DNA from: Flavobacterium potami
Lineage (GTDB): Bacteria; Bacteroidota; Bacteroidia; Flavobacteriales; Flavobacteriaceae
DNA: 64,000 bases
NCBI RefSeq assembly: GCF_020026915.1
Contig: NZ_JAINUY010000001.1
Span: forward strand, 1,240,001 to 1,304,000
Direction of reading: 5' to 3'
Below the pieces are notes generated by a model. It worked only from the letters and a program-made list of their open reading frames with translations. It was not told the origin of the DNA and did no database searches. Below, one piece after another: positions 8,220 through 18,167 of this stretch (its first letter is position 1; each line of letters starts with the position of its first letter). The translations under genes and the position numbers were made by a program.

Positions 8220-11200
8220 ATGAAACAAGCACTTATAAAAAGATGTAGTTTTCTTTTGTTTACATTGATGAGTGTGCTGAGTTATGCTCAAAGTAATCAA
8301 GTTACAGTAACAGGAACTGTTACAGATAATTTAGGAGGACTTCTTCCTGGGGTTAACGTCACAGAAAAATCTACCAAGAATTCGGTGACAACAGATTACA
8401 ATGGTAAATACCAAATTAAAGTTAAGAGCGGAGGAACTTTAGTTTTTTCTTTCATTGGAATGAAAAAAATTGAAATCCCTCTTAATAACCGCACTGTTGT
8501 TAATGCAAAAATGGAAGACGATTTTAATCAATTAGAAAATATTGTAGTAGTTGGTTACGGTAGTCAGAAGAAAAAGGAACTTACTGGAGCTATTGCTACT
8601 ATTAAGGCAGATGACTTAATGGATTTGCCAGTTACCAATTTATCTGACGCGTTAAAAGGATTAGTTCCTGGTGTTAACGTAACTAGTGGAACTGGGCGTC
8701 CTGGTGAAGCGGGAAGTGTTTCGATTCGTCAAACATTTAGTTTATCTAAAGATGGAGGATTTAGCGTTCCTTTGGTAATCATTGACGATATGATTCAGGT
8801 TGATCCTACTAATGGTAAACCTACATTAGAACAATTTAACAGATTAGATCCTTCTGAGATTGAGAGTATTACTGTATTAAAGGATGGTTCTGCCGCTATT
8901 TACGGTTCTCGTGCATCGCAAGGAGCAATTTTGGTAAAAACGAAACGTGGAAAATCAGGTAAAGCAAAATTCTCGTACAATAGTCAATTTGCTATCAATG
9001 ACGCTGTAAGTCATAGTAAAGTTTTGGATGCTTATGAATTTGGGCTATTCAGTAACAGATTTTTTAAGTCGAGAGTAGCTGCACCAGCTGTGATTGATCC
9101 GGCTACAATTTATTCAGATGCAGAATTGGAGCAGATGAAAGGCTTAAATTACAACTGGTTGGAAGAAGCATGGAAACCTGCTATTCAACAAAAACACTCT
9201 TTCAACGTAAGTGGAGGTAGCGAAGATATTACTTATTTTGCAGGTGCTACTTACTTGACACAAGATGCAAACTTAGGATACCAAAAATATGAGAAGTGGA
9301 ATTTCCGTACAGGGATTAATGCTAAAATTGCAAAGAATTTAGATTTATCTGCTTCTGTTTCTGGAAATGTTGGATTTATCGATAAGTCATTTACTAAAGC
9401 GTCATCTAATATCAGTGACGGTAGTTATGCTTCTGCTGCTGGTGGAGAACAAGCAGATTACGGATTCTTATTGCATATGCCACAACATGTGCCTTGGCAA
9501 ACAACTATAGATGGAAAACAATATTACGTATCTCCATTTCCTAATTCAAACAAAAACTTTGGAAGTGCAAATGCTAATAACAATATTGCAGGTTGGAACT
9601 ATTTTGCAAACTTAAATAATGGTTCTCATCAGACTACAGATGACAATACATTCAACGTAAATGCTTCGTTAAATTATAAAGTAGCTGCTGTAAAAGGATT
9701 ATCTTTCAAAGTAAGCTATTCTAGAAATCAAAGTTCATCATATAATGAGCAAATTCAATTGCCATATGATTTAGCTAGAATTAGAGATTATCAACTTCAG
9801 GACAGACACTTAGCAAGTTCTGCTAATCCAAGTTTCTTTAATTCAAGTACTAATCCAACAGGAAGTTATGTTCTTGAAACAAACGCAAGAAACTCAAGAG
9901 TTTACTATAATAATACAGATAGTAAAAGTACTCAAGGAGATTTCTTGATTAACTACGACAGAACTTTTGGAGATCACCAGGTTGGAGCTATGGTAGGTGG
10001 AGAGGCTTCAGAAACGTATAATACTTTTACACGTTTGGCTTATGAGAACACAGGAAAAGATTATTTAGGAGATTATCGTACTGCTGGTACATTAAGTACT
10101 TCTAATAGCCAAGCTACAAAAGTAGAAGGAGGAACATTATCTTATTTTGGACGTTTGAACTATAGCTTTAAACAAAAATATTTGTTCCAGTTTATTCTTC
10201 GTAGTGATGCTTCGACAAAATTTGCACCAGAAAATTACTGGGGAACTTTCCCATCAGTTCAGGTTGGTTGGGTAATGTCGAAAGAAAGCTGGTTTGAAAA
10301 AGGTTTACCATGGGTTGATTTCTTCAAACTTCGTTACTCTATCGGAAAAACTGGTAAAGATAACATCGCTCCATGGAGATGGGAACAATATTACGATCTT
10401 ATTGTAGATAAAGGTTTCCAATTTGGACCTGGTACTGCTACTAGTGGAGGTGGATTTAATGGAAATGGTTTAACACCTAGAGTAAATCCAAACAGACAAG
10501 TAACTTGGGATACTACTATAAAAAATAACTTCGGAGTTGATATTAATCTATTGAAAAACAGATTAAGTATAACTTATGATTACTACTACGACCAAAACAA
10601 AGATATGTTGACAGATATGAGTAGTGCTGTTGGGGTGCCAATCTCTGTTGGAGGTGCGTATGCTGAACAAAACTACGGTAGAATTGATGCATGGGGACAC
10701 GAATTTGCGATTAACTGGAGTGATAAAATAAAAAGTAACATGAGTTATAATGTTGGAATCAACTTTAGTTACAATGATAATGAAGTTAAAAAATTCCCTG
10801 ATCAAGGAAATTTAGTTCCATCAAATAATACAACAAGAGTAGGATATTCATCATATAATCCTATCTGGGGATTTGCAGTTTGGAAAGGAACATCTACAGG
10901 AGACGGTATCTTACGTACAGATGAAGACATTGCAAATTACTGGGCATATTTAACAGAACGCGCTACTGCAGTTGGAGGAGTGCCAAGATATTTGGACATC
11001 AATTCTGCTGCCGGAATGAGAAAAGGATCTTTAGCTTATCAAGACGTTGCAGGACAGCTTAATCCTGATGGTACATTGGCACCAGCAGATGGGCAAATCA
11101 TGAAAGATAATGATTATGTGAAATTAGCAAACAGTAGCAGAACTTACGGTTTTACAACAAACTTAGGTTTTAAATATGACGGATTCTCTTTGAGAACTCA

Positions 11201-11612
11201 AATTGCAACTTCATGGGGTGGAGCTACTTTTGTAGATTTAGTAAACCAAGGTACATCATCAGCTCACAATATGTGGTCTCGTGAAAGTTTTTGGAAAGAT
11301 ATGTATGCTGAGGATAATCCAAATGGTAAATATCCAAACGTAGCACAGTGGGCTTATATGTCAAGTCCTTCAGATTTCTGGCAATTGAATACATTCCGTT
11401 GTTTTGTGAGAAACTTAAGTCTTAATTATGATATCCCTAAAAAGGTATTTGCAGATACAAAAATCTCTGCTATCACATTGGGTGTAACAGGTAATAATCT
11501 TTGGGATTTATACAATCCTTATCCAGATCATTATAGAAACATGTATGATAATTCTTCTGTAAATTATCCTACACTTAGAACTTGGTCGCTTAATTTTAAC
11601 GTATCATTCTAA
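8220..11612 (+). CDS. SusC/RagA-type TonB-dependent outer-membrane glycan transporter
   Basis: A 1130-residue outer-membrane importer for oligosaccharides released at the surface. It has a signal peptide (MKQALIKRCSFLLFTLMSVLSYAQ), a carboxypeptidase-regulatory-like beta-sandwich at about 27-105 (VTVTGTVTDNLGGLLPGVNV) and the family VVGYGSQKKKELTGA box near 110. The plug domain follows, with SITVLKDGSAAIYGSRASQG near 217, then the barrel ending in Phe (SLNFNVSF). It lacks an N-terminal STN domain, unlike the second SusC in this window, so FecI/FecR-type signalling is not expected. Its SusD partner starts 19 nt downstream. The cargo is presumably a pectic oligosaccharide, inferred from neighbours. 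Confidence 0.95.
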   Translation: MKQALIKRCSFLLFTLMSVLSYAQSNQVTVTGTVTDNLGGLLPGVNVTEKSTKNSVTTDYNGKYQIKVKSGGTLVFSFIGMKKIEIPLNNRTVVNAKMEDDFNQLENIVVVGYGSQKKKELTGAIATIKADDLMDLPVTNLSDALKGLVPGVNVTSGTGRPGEAGSVSIRQTFSLSKDGGFSVPLVIIDDMIQVDPTNGKPTLEQFNRLDPSEIESITVLKDGSAAIYGSRASQGAILVKTKRGKSGKAKFSYNSQFAINDAVSHSKVLDAYEFGLFSNRFFKSRVAAPAVIDPATIYSDAELEQMKGLNYNWLEEAWKPAIQQKHSFNVSGGSEDITYFAGATYLTQDANLGYQKYEKWNFRTGINAKIAKNLDLSASVSGNVGFIDKSFTKASSNISDGSYASAAGGEQADYGFLLHMPQHVPWQTTIDGKQYYVSPFPNSNKNFGSANANNNIAGWNYFANLNNGSHQTTDDNTFNVNASLNYKVAAVKGLSFKVSYSRNQSSSYNEQIQLPYDLARIRDYQLQDRHLASSANPSFFNSSTNPTGSYVLETNARNSRVYYNNTDSKSTQGDFLINYDRTFGDHQVGAMVGGEASETYNTFTRLAYENTGKDYLGDYRTAGTLSTSNSQATKVEGGTLSYFGRLNYSFKQKYLFQFILRSDASTKFAPENYWGTFPSVQVGWVMSKESWFEKGLPWVDFFKLRYSIGKTGKDNIAPWRWEQYYDLIVDKGFQFGPGTATSGGGFNGNGLTPRVNPNRQVTWDTTIKNNFGVDINLLKNRLSITYDYYYDQNKDMLTDMSSAVGVPISVGGAYAEQNYGRIDAWGHEFAINWSDKIKSNMSYNVGINFSYNDNEVKKFPDQGNLVPSNNTTRVGYSSYNPIWGFAVWKGTSTGDGILRTDEDIANYWAYLTERATAVGGVPRYLDINSAAGMRKGSLAYQDVAGQLNPDGTLAPADGQIMKDNDYVKLANSSRTYGFTTNLGFKYDGFSLRTQIATSWGGATFVDLVNQGTSSAHNMWSRESFWKDMYAEDNPNGKYPNVAQWAYMSSPSDFWQLNTFRCFVRNLSLNYDIPKKVFADTKISAITLGVTGNNLWDLYNPYPDHYRNMYDNSSVNYPTLRTWSLNFNVSF

Positions 11613-11631
11613 TCAAAAATTAAAAGAAACT

Positions 11632-13608
11632 ATGAAAACACCATTTAAATATATAACGCTATCACTATTACTTGCTGTAGGTGCTGCTTCTTGTAGTGAT
11701 GATTTTCTTAAAGATAAGAAAGGTTACGGCTTTTATGACGATACATTCTACCAGACTCAAGAGCGTGCACAAGCTTATGTAGATAATCAATATTATGATT
11801 TTTATAACGCTTATAAGTCGCCAACTGCATCAATTATTGGTTCTTATACAGATGCAAATTCAAGATTAACAGAAGAGTTAGGTGGAACACAGGATTTTAT
11901 CAATCCTAATAAAACCCTTGTAAACTCAGCTGACGGAAGTGGTTATTATGGAGCAAAATTAGCGACAAGTATCAACAACCATCCTTACAATAGAATTAGA
12001 GAGTGTAATGCTTTTTTAGAAGATATTGATGTAAAGGGTTCGAATCTAGATAAAACATTCCGCGATCAGGCAAAAGGACAAATGTATTACATGCGTGCTA
12101 TGCAGTATTTTGATTTAATGCGTGTTTACGGTGGAGTTCCTATCGTAACTAGTGTTCAGAATGCTTCAGCAACTGATCCATCAATTCAATTACCTAGAGC
12201 AAAAGTTTCTGAAGTTGTAGCTCAAATCGTAAAAGATTTGGATATGGCAGCAAGTTTATTGCCTGGAAACTGGAGCTCTGCAGCTTACGGACGTTTCACA
12301 AGAGGAGCGGCTTTGGCACAAAAAGCTAGAGTACTTTTAACATTTGCTAGCCCTCTATTTAATAAAAACTGGGATGGATCAAATGAGCGTTGGGAAGCAG
12401 CTCTAAAAGCTGGATTAGAAGCAGAAACGCAATTGAGTGCAGATGGTTACGGATTATACGGAAGTACTGCAAAACAATGGGAACAAATGTTTTTAATTGA
12501 TAACGCTTTCTGTTCAGAAGCAATTACTGTACAACTTTGCGGAATTGGTATTACTTCTCAGGCAATTAATAATTCTTGGGAAAAAGGAATTCGCTTATTA
12601 AGTTTAGGTGGAACAGGAGGAGGAGTTGCTGCTCCTAAAGAAATGATTGATTTGTTTCCAATGGCAGACGGAAGAAGACCAACTGCTGCAAATGGTTACA
12701 ACGATTTTACGTTCTTCGTGAATAGAGATCCAAGATTCTACAGAACTTTTGCTTTCTCTGGAGTTAAATGGGGAAGTAAAGAAACTCCAAACAGTGTTCT
12801 TTGGGCATATCGTTGGGTAGATGGAGCTAATAAAGCAGGTTTTTCTGACGGAAATACTGCAATATCAAGTCCAGCATTTATTAGAAAAATGACTAATACT
12901 AATGCAAGTAAAGAAACTAACTTCCAGTATTCTGGTACAGATATCTTCGAATATCGTTATGCTGAATTATTGTTGAATATTGCAGAATGTTATGCTGCTT
13001 TAGGACAAACGAATAATACTTTAACGTATTTAGGAAGAATTAGAAACCGTGTTGGTATTCCTGCTGCAAACAATTACGGAATTGGAACTTTATCAACTAA
13101 ATATCAAGCTATTGAAGCTGTTTTATATGAAAGAAGAGTTGAATTAGCGTATGAAGGAAAACGTTATTGGGATGTACAAAGATGGATGCTTTATGATAAT
13201 GAAGTATTGCCAGGTCTTACAGGAGGTACTGTAAGTAAATTAGGTTTAACTCCTATTAACGGAACTAAACGTACAGGTAACTTCTTGCAATACAGAGTTG
13301 CAACAACATCTGCAACAACAGACCCATTAGCTGCGGCACGTGCAAGTGTTATAGCAGATCCAGATGCAGCAAATTTCACTACTCAGTTAGCGACTTTGGC
13401 AACATTTTATAACACTAACTTTATTCGTACAGCATTAGTTACGCCTATGGATAACTTTAACGGAGCTGCTGTTAATATTAAATTTAATCCAAATTACTAT
13501 ATTAATGGTCTTAACACTACAGCTTTAACTGCAAACCCATGGTTGTTACAAACTATTGGTTGGAATGATAATTTTGGTGGAGCTGGAACGTATAATTACC
13601 AAGAATAA
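11632..13608 (+). CDS. SusD/RagB-family surface glycan-binding lipoprotein
   Basis: A 658-residue lid protein for the preceding SusC. The lipobox Cys lies near residue 21 (AASCSDDFLKDKKGYG). Acidic residues directly after the Cys resemble the Bacteroidota surface-export signal, so surface display is likely. The helical SusD fold is supported by RECNAFLEDID, MYYMRAMQYFDLMRVYGGVPIV (split here: MYYMRAMQYFDLMR near 142, then VYGGVPIV), AELLLNIAECYAALG and YERRVELAYEGKRYWDVQRW. It is longer than many SusD proteins because of C-terminal insertions. It is followed by a hairpin at 13644-13675 that may reduce read-through into the lyase genes. Confidence 0.95.
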   Translation: MKTPFKYITLSLLLAVGAASCSDDFLKDKKGYGFYDDTFYQTQERAQAYVDNQYYDFYNAYKSPTASIIGSYTDANSRLTEELGGTQDFINPNKTLVNSADGSGYYGAKLATSINNHPYNRIRECNAFLEDIDVKGSNLDKTFRDQAKGQMYYMRAMQYFDLMRVYGGVPIVTSVQNASATDPSIQLPRAKVSEVVAQIVKDLDMAASLLPGNWSSAAYGRFTRGAALAQKARVLLTFASPLFNKNWDGSNERWEAALKAGLEAETQLSADGYGLYGSTAKQWEQMFLIDNAFCSEAITVQLCGIGITSQAINNSWEKGIRLLSLGGTGGGVAAPKEMIDLFPMADGRRPTAANGYNDFTFFVNRDPRFYRTFAFSGVKWGSKETPNSVLWAYRWVDGANKAGFSDGNTAISSPAFIRKMTNTNASKETNFQYSGTDIFEYRYAELLLNIAECYAALGQTNNTLTYLGRIRNRVGIPAANNYGIGTLSTKYQAIEAVLYERRVELAYEGKRYWDVQRWMLYDNEVLPGLTGGTVSKLGLTPINGTKRTGNFLQYRVATTSATTDPLAAARASVIADPDAANFTTQLATLATFYNTNFIRTALVTPMDNFNGAAVNIKFNPNYYINGLNTTALTANPWLLQTIGWNDNFGGAGTYNYQE

Positions 13609-13643
13609 ATTTTAATATCAAAAAGATTATTATATAAAACTTT

Positions 13644-13675
13644 TCACCTGTATTCTTTCAAAAAGATACAGGTGA
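13644..13675 (+). terminator. Hairpin after susD, possible attenuator
   Basis: A perfect 10-bp stem TCACCTGTAT / ATACAGGTGA with a 12-nt loop, followed by TTTGTTT. The weak T-run suggests partial termination, which would keep susCD expression above that of the downstream enzymes. Confidence 0.6.
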
Positions 13676-13710
13676 TTTGTTTAAAAGAATTACCATAATT
13701 AAAAATTAAC

Positions 13711-15420
13711 ATGAAAAATTCCGCATTATTTATCGCATCTCTGCTTTTTTTGGGAAGTGCAAAATGTTTTGCTCAGTATCCGAAGATAAGTCCAGAAGTT
13801 CAGGCTCAGGAAAAAGCAATTAAAGAAGAAGCTCAAAGACTTTCTGACGAAGCTTGGGAAAAAGCTTTAGTTGTTATTGAAGAAGAAGCAAAACATGGTA
13901 AACCTTATATTCCATGGGCGGCAAGGCCAACAGATTTACCTCAGGCTGAAATTCCAGCTTTCCCAGGTGCTGAAGGAGGAGGAATGTATACTTTTGGAGG
14001 ACGTGGCGGAAAAGTTTACGTAGTAACAAGTTTGGAAGACCGCGGACCTGGAACTTTACGTGAAGCTTGCGAACAAGGAGGAGCTAGAATAGTGGTATTT
14101 AATGTATCAGGAATTATCAGACTTAAAAGCCCATTAATCATTCGTGCGCCTTATATCACAATTGCAGGACAAACTGCTCCTGGAGATGGTATTTGTGTTG
14201 CCGGAGAATCAACTTGGATCGATACTCATGATGTAGTAATCAGACATATGCGTTTCCGTCGTGGAGAAACTTTTGTAGGACGCCGCGATGATTCAATTGG
14301 AGGAAACCCTGTTGGAAACATTATGATCGATCACGTTTCTGCAACTTGGGGATTAGATGAAAATATGTCAATCTACAGACACATGTACAACCCAGGACCA
14401 GGATATGCAGATATTAAAGTGGGTACAGTAAACATTACAATTCAAAACAGTTTATTTGGTGAAGCTTTAGATACTTACAACCACGCTTTCGGAAGTACTT
14501 TAGGTGGAGAAAATTGTTCTTTTATGAGAAATATGTGGGCTAACAATGCTGGAAGAAACCCTTCTATCGGATGGAACGGAATCTTCAACTTTGTGAACAA
14601 CGTAGTTTTCAACTGGTACAACAGATCTACAGATGGTGGAGATTACACTGCAAATTATAACATCATCAACAACTTCTATAAACCGGGTCCTGTAACCGAT
14701 TTAACACAGCCAATCAGCTATAGAATTCTAAAACCGGAATCTGGAAGAAGTAAATTGCCTTACATGGTTTTTGGTAGAGCGTATGTAAACGGAAACGTAA
14801 TTAACGGAAACGAAAAAGTTACAAAAGACAACTGGGACGGTGGAATTCAACTTGAAAATAAAAAAGGAGAGTTAATGGCTTACGATGAAGCAAAAGAATA
14901 TTTTGCTAAAATGAAAGCAGACAAACCTTTCCCAATGCCATGGTTCAATAAATTCATGACTGCTGAAGAATCATACGAATTTGTACTTAAAAATGTTGGA
15001 GCTACTTTACCACTTAGAGATAAAGTTGACGAAAGAATCGTAAGAACTGTAAAAACTGGAGTTCCAGAATATGCAAAAGGATTAGAGAAAAAGACTTTCT
15101 ACCAATTCGAACACAGAAGACTTCCGATGGATTCTTATAAAAAAGGAATTATTACTGATATTTCTCAAGTTGGGGGATATCCAGAATACAAAGGAAAACC
15201 TTACGTAGACACAGACAAAGATGGTATGCCAGATGCATGGGAGAAAAAATACGGTTTAAACCCGAATGACCCATCAGATGCTCAAGGAGACTTAAACGGG
15301 GACGGTTATTCAAATATTGAAGATTACATCAACGGTGTAAATCCTGCAATAAAAGTAAACTGGAAAGATTTAGCTAATAACAAAGAAACATTAGTTAGAC
15401 CTCTATTAGATTTAAAATAG
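13711..15420 (+). CDS. Pectate lyase, PL1 family (second copy)
   Basis: A 569-residue exported lyase for de-esterified homogalacturonan. The signal peptide ends KCFAQ near residue 22. A charged helical linker (about 25-75) leads into the beta-helix, which starts AEIPAFPGAEGGGMYTFGG near 80. Ca2+ motif IDHVSATWGLDENMS and Arg282 in AGRNPSIG (the PL1 catalytic Arg position) are intact. A DTDKDGMPDAWEKKYGLN calcium-binding repeat begins near 500, followed by GDLNGDGYSNIEDYINGVNP. It is closely similar along its whole length to the lyase at 16370, so the two are a local duplication separated by a DUF3826 gene. Confidence 0.92.
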   Translation: MKNSALFIASLLFLGSAKCFAQYPKISPEVQAQEKAIKEEAQRLSDEAWEKALVVIEEEAKHGKPYIPWAARPTDLPQAEIPAFPGAEGGGMYTFGGRGGKVYVVTSLEDRGPGTLREACEQGGARIVVFNVSGIIRLKSPLIIRAPYITIAGQTAPGDGICVAGESTWIDTHDVVIRHMRFRRGETFVGRRDDSIGGNPVGNIMIDHVSATWGLDENMSIYRHMYNPGPGYADIKVGTVNITIQNSLFGEALDTYNHAFGSTLGGENCSFMRNMWANNAGRNPSIGWNGIFNFVNNVVFNWYNRSTDGGDYTANYNIINNFYKPGPVTDLTQPISYRILKPESGRSKLPYMVFGRAYVNGNVINGNEKVTKDNWDGGIQLENKKGELMAYDEAKEYFAKMKADKPFPMPWFNKFMTAEESYEFVLKNVGATLPLRDKVDERIVRTVKTGVPEYAKGLEKKTFYQFEHRRLPMDSYKKGIITDISQVGGYPEYKGKPYVDTDKDGMPDAWEKKYGLNPNDPSDAQGDLNGDGYSNIEDYINGVNPAIKVNWKDLANNKETLVRPLLDLK

Positions 15421-15485
15421 GAACAGTTTTTGAAAACATAGAAAGCGCAGCTATTTTTTTCGCAAAAGCTGAAAAAATTGCTCGA

Positions 15486-15552
15486 AAAGTCGCTAAGACG
15501 CAAAGTATATTAAAAAAAGTAAAGAGAAAAAACTTTGCGTCTTAGCGACTTT
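15486..15552. repeat. Perfect 21-bp inverted repeat, GCAAAGTCGC/GCTAAGACGC family
   Basis: Arms 15486-15506 and 15532-15552 are exact complements with a 25-nt loop. A further CTCG/CGAG extension (15481-15484, 15554-15557) follows one mismatch. A related element with GCAAAGTCGC arms is at 48486-48620. It lies 48 nt before the DUF3826 start. Confidence 0.9.
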
Positions 15553-15600
15553 ACGAGATTAAAAAGAAAAGCGCCTTTAAATTTTAAAAAAAGTAAAATC

Positions 15601-16278
15601 ATGAGACTAAATAAAATAAACGCAGGCTTATTATCAATCGTTTTCGCATTTTCAACTTTAAGTGCGCAGCAACATTTAGATCCTGAATATATCAAAGTTA
15701 CAAACGAAAGAGCTGCGAAAATCGTTGTAAAATTAGATTTGAAAAATGATGCAAAAGAAAAAGCAGTTTCAAATATAATAGCGCAGCAATTCAGAGATTT
15801 AACGGAAATCCAGGACGGAAGGGATGCTGAAGTCAAAAAAGTAAAAGAAGACACTTCTTTAGCAAAAGAAAAACAAAATGAAAAAATTGACAAGCTGAAA
15901 ACAAAAGCAGACGAGTCAATTGCAAAATTGCATAAATCATACCTTAAAAAATTAGGTAAAGAATTATCAGAAGACAAAATTACTGAAGTTAAAGACGGAA
16001 TGACGTATGGCGTACTTCCAATTACGGTTGCGGGTTACAATGACATGCTTCCAGACTTGACTGCAGAACAAAAAGATTACATCTACAAAGCTTTAGTTGA
16101 AGCAAGAGAACACGCAATGGATGCTGGTTCATCTAAAGAAAAACACGGCTGGTTTGGTAAATACAAAGGAAGAATCAATAACTATTTATCAAAACAAGGT
16201 TACGATCTTAACAAAGAAAGTAAAGATTGGCACGAACGTGTTGAACAAAGAGAGAAAGCTAAAGCAGATAAAAAATAG
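15601..16278 (+). CDS. Exported DUF3826-family protein
   Basis: A 225-residue protein of unknown activity. The ATG at 15601 gives MRLNKINAGLLSIVFAFSTLSAQQ, a good signal peptide; an in-frame ATG at 15535 lies inside the right arm of the upstream hairpin and is rejected. The mature protein is very Lys/Glu-rich and mostly helical, with a likely coiled coil at about 60-120. The conserved C-terminal half contains PITVAGYNDMLPDLTAEQ, AREHAMDAGSSKEKHGWFG and YKGRINNYLSKQGYDLN. I recognise this as DUF3826, which I recall near pectate lyases in Bacteroidota. It sits between two paralogous PL1 genes. A periplasmic binding or chaperone role is guesswork. Confidence 0.75.
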   Translation: MRLNKINAGLLSIVFAFSTLSAQQHLDPEYIKVTNERAAKIVVKLDLKNDAKEKAVSNIIAQQFRDLTEIQDGRDAEVKKVKEDTSLAKEKQNEKIDKLKTKADESIAKLHKSYLKKLGKELSEDKITEVKDGMTYGVLPITVAGYNDMLPDLTAEQKDYIYKALVEAREHAMDAGSSKEKHGWFGKYKGRINNYLSKQGYDLNKESKDWHERVEQREKAKADKK

Positions 16279-16283
16279 CTATT

Positions 16284-16335
16284 AGTAATTAGTGAATAGT
16301 GTTAGTACTAAAGTAATCACTCTTCACTAATTACT
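16284..16335. repeat. Short intergenic inverted repeat, TAATTAGTGA family
   Basis: Perfect 13-bp arms AGTAATTAGTGAA (16284-16296) and TTCACTAATTACT (16323-16335). Similar words occur unpaired at 22986-23017 after the GH140 gene. Confidence 0.75.
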
Positions 16336-16369
16336 AAGTACTAATCACTAACTATCAAGAACTAAACCA

Positions 16370-18076
16370 ATGCAAAATATTTTTCCAAACCGTACTTTAA
16401 AGAGAACATTAATGGCTTTTTCATTTTGTTCGCTTGTTTCATCGGCGTATGCCCAATATCCTACGATTCCAAAAGACGTTCAAGCAAAAGCAGACGCAAT
16501 TTTAGCTGATGAAGAGACAAGATTGAGCGAAATCTGGAATGCTAATCTTCACATTATTAAAGAAGAAGCAAAACAAGGAAAACCATATTTACCTTGGGCT
16601 TCTTATCCAAAAGATTTTGTTTTTGCAGATATTCCTGCTTTCCCAGGTGCTGAAGGCGGTGGAGCATATACACAAGGTGGACGTGGAGGAAAAATATTCG
16701 TAGTTACGAGTTTAGAAGACAGCGGAAAAGGAACTTTCCGTGAAGCTTGTGAAGCTGTTGGAGCAAGAACAATCGTTTTTAATGTTTCAGGAATCATTCG
16801 CTTAAAAAAGAGAATCAGCATGCGTGCGCCTTACGTAACAATTGCTGGACAAACTGCTCCTGGTGACGGAATTTGTATTGCAGGAGAAACTTTAGAAATC
16901 GATACACACGACGTTATTATCAGACACATGCGTTTCAGACGTGGTGCAACTGAGGTAACAAGAAGAGATGATGCACTTGGCGGAAATCCAATGGGAAATA
17001 TCATTGTAGATCATTGTTCAGTAAGCTGGGGATTAGACGAGAATATTTCTCTTTACAGACATCAATTTGCTGCTAATGCAAAATCGAAATTGGAGAAATT
17101 ACCAGCTTGTAACATCACGATTCAAAACACGATCTCATCAGAAGGTTTAGATACTTATAATCACGCATTTGGAAGTACAATTGGCGGATTAAATAGTACT
17201 TTTATGCGTAATTTATGGGCCGACAACATTTCTAGAAACGCTTCTATCGGAATGTATGGCGACTTTAATTTTGTGAATAATGTAGTATTTAATTGGTGGA
17301 ATCGTACCTTAGATGGCGGTGATTACCGTTCGATGTTAAACATCATCAACAATTATTTTAAACCAGGTCCAATAACACCAGCAGGCGAACCAATTTCTCA
17401 TAGAATTGTAAAACCAGAATCTGGATATATTGAACCAAAACAATATGGAAGAGCTTATGTTTCAGGAAATTTCATTGTAGGTTCTCCAGAAGTTACAGCA
17501 GATAACTGGAATGGCGGAGTACAATTGGAAAACCTTCCAGAAGCTGAAACAAAAGAGTTTTTAGCGGCAATCAAACAGCCAAAACCATTCTCTATGCCTC
17601 AATTCAAAATTATGAGTGCAGAAGAAGCGTATGATTTTGTTTTAACGAATGTTGGAGCGACAATTCCGAAAAGAGATGCAGTTGACGAAAGAATTTTAAA
17701 ACAAGTTCGTACAGGAAAAATTGAAGCAAAAGATGGTTTAGAAAACTCAATCGGTAAAGAATTCATCAAAAGAAGATTACCTGCCGATTCATATAAAAAA
17801 GGAATTATAACACATCCAGATCAAGTTGGCGGTTATCCAACTTACAAAGGAAAAGCCTATAAAGATTCTGATAATGACGGAATTCCAGATGCTTGGGAGA
17901 AGAAATACGGTTTAAATCCAAATGATGCTTCAGATGCCAATAAAGATTTAAATGGAGATGGTTATACAAATATTGAGAAATATATAAATGGTATTGATCC
18001 AACTAGCAAAACAGATTGGACGAAAATCGAAAATAACACCGATACGTTGGCTAAATTAAAGTCATTATTACAATAG
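16370..18076 (+). CDS. Pectate lyase, PL1 family (third copy)
   Basis: A 568-residue exported paralogue of the lyase at 13711. The signal peptide ends SSAYAQ near residue 29. Domain order is the same: charged helical linker, beta-helix from about 85 (ADIPAFPGAEGGGAYTQGG), and a C-terminal DSDNDGIPDAWEKKYGLN calcium-binding repeat near 500. The Ca2+ motif VDHCSVSWGLDENIS and catalytic-position Arg289 (SRNASIG) are present. Differences from its twin cluster in loops around the substrate groove (LEKLPA and EPKQYG), which may mean different preferences for chain length or methylation. Confidence 0.92.
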   Translation: MQNIFPNRTLKRTLMAFSFCSLVSSAYAQYPTIPKDVQAKADAILADEETRLSEIWNANLHIIKEEAKQGKPYLPWASYPKDFVFADIPAFPGAEGGGAYTQGGRGGKIFVVTSLEDSGKGTFREACEAVGARTIVFNVSGIIRLKKRISMRAPYVTIAGQTAPGDGICIAGETLEIDTHDVIIRHMRFRRGATEVTRRDDALGGNPMGNIIVDHCSVSWGLDENISLYRHQFAANAKSKLEKLPACNITIQNTISSEGLDTYNHAFGSTIGGLNSTFMRNLWADNISRNASIGMYGDFNFVNNVVFNWWNRTLDGGDYRSMLNIINNYFKPGPITPAGEPISHRIVKPESGYIEPKQYGRAYVSGNFIVGSPEVTADNWNGGVQLENLPEAETKEFLAAIKQPKPFSMPQFKIMSAEEAYDFVLTNVGATIPKRDAVDERILKQVRTGKIEAKDGLENSIGKEFIKRRLPADSYKKGIITHPDQVGGYPTYKGKAYKDSDNDGIPDAWEKKYGLNPNDASDANKDLNGDGYTNIEKYINGIDPTSKTDWTKIENNTDTLAKLKSLLQ

Positions 18077-18107
18077 TGATTTAGTTATATAAGAATATTT
18101 TCAAAGC

Positions 18108-18140
18108 AAACCTGACAGGTTTTTAAAACCTGTCAGGTTT
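18108..18140. repeat. Palindromic hairpin, AAACCYGACAGGTTTT family
   Basis: Arms 18108-18123 and 18125-18140 are exact complements with a 1-nt centre, and each arm contains its own inner palindrome (ACCTGACAGGT). A sister copy with two changed bases is at 25773-25805. With T-rich flanks it could also act as a bidirectional terminator. Confidence 0.85.
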
Positions 18141-18167
18141 AATTAGCGTAAAGAATATCCATATAGT

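Noticed and set aside
15510..15977. 155-residue minus-strand open frame
   Set aside because: It is antisense to the DUF3826 gene and the adjacent hairpin; the Phe/Ser-rich composition mirrors the Lys/Glu-rich sense protein.
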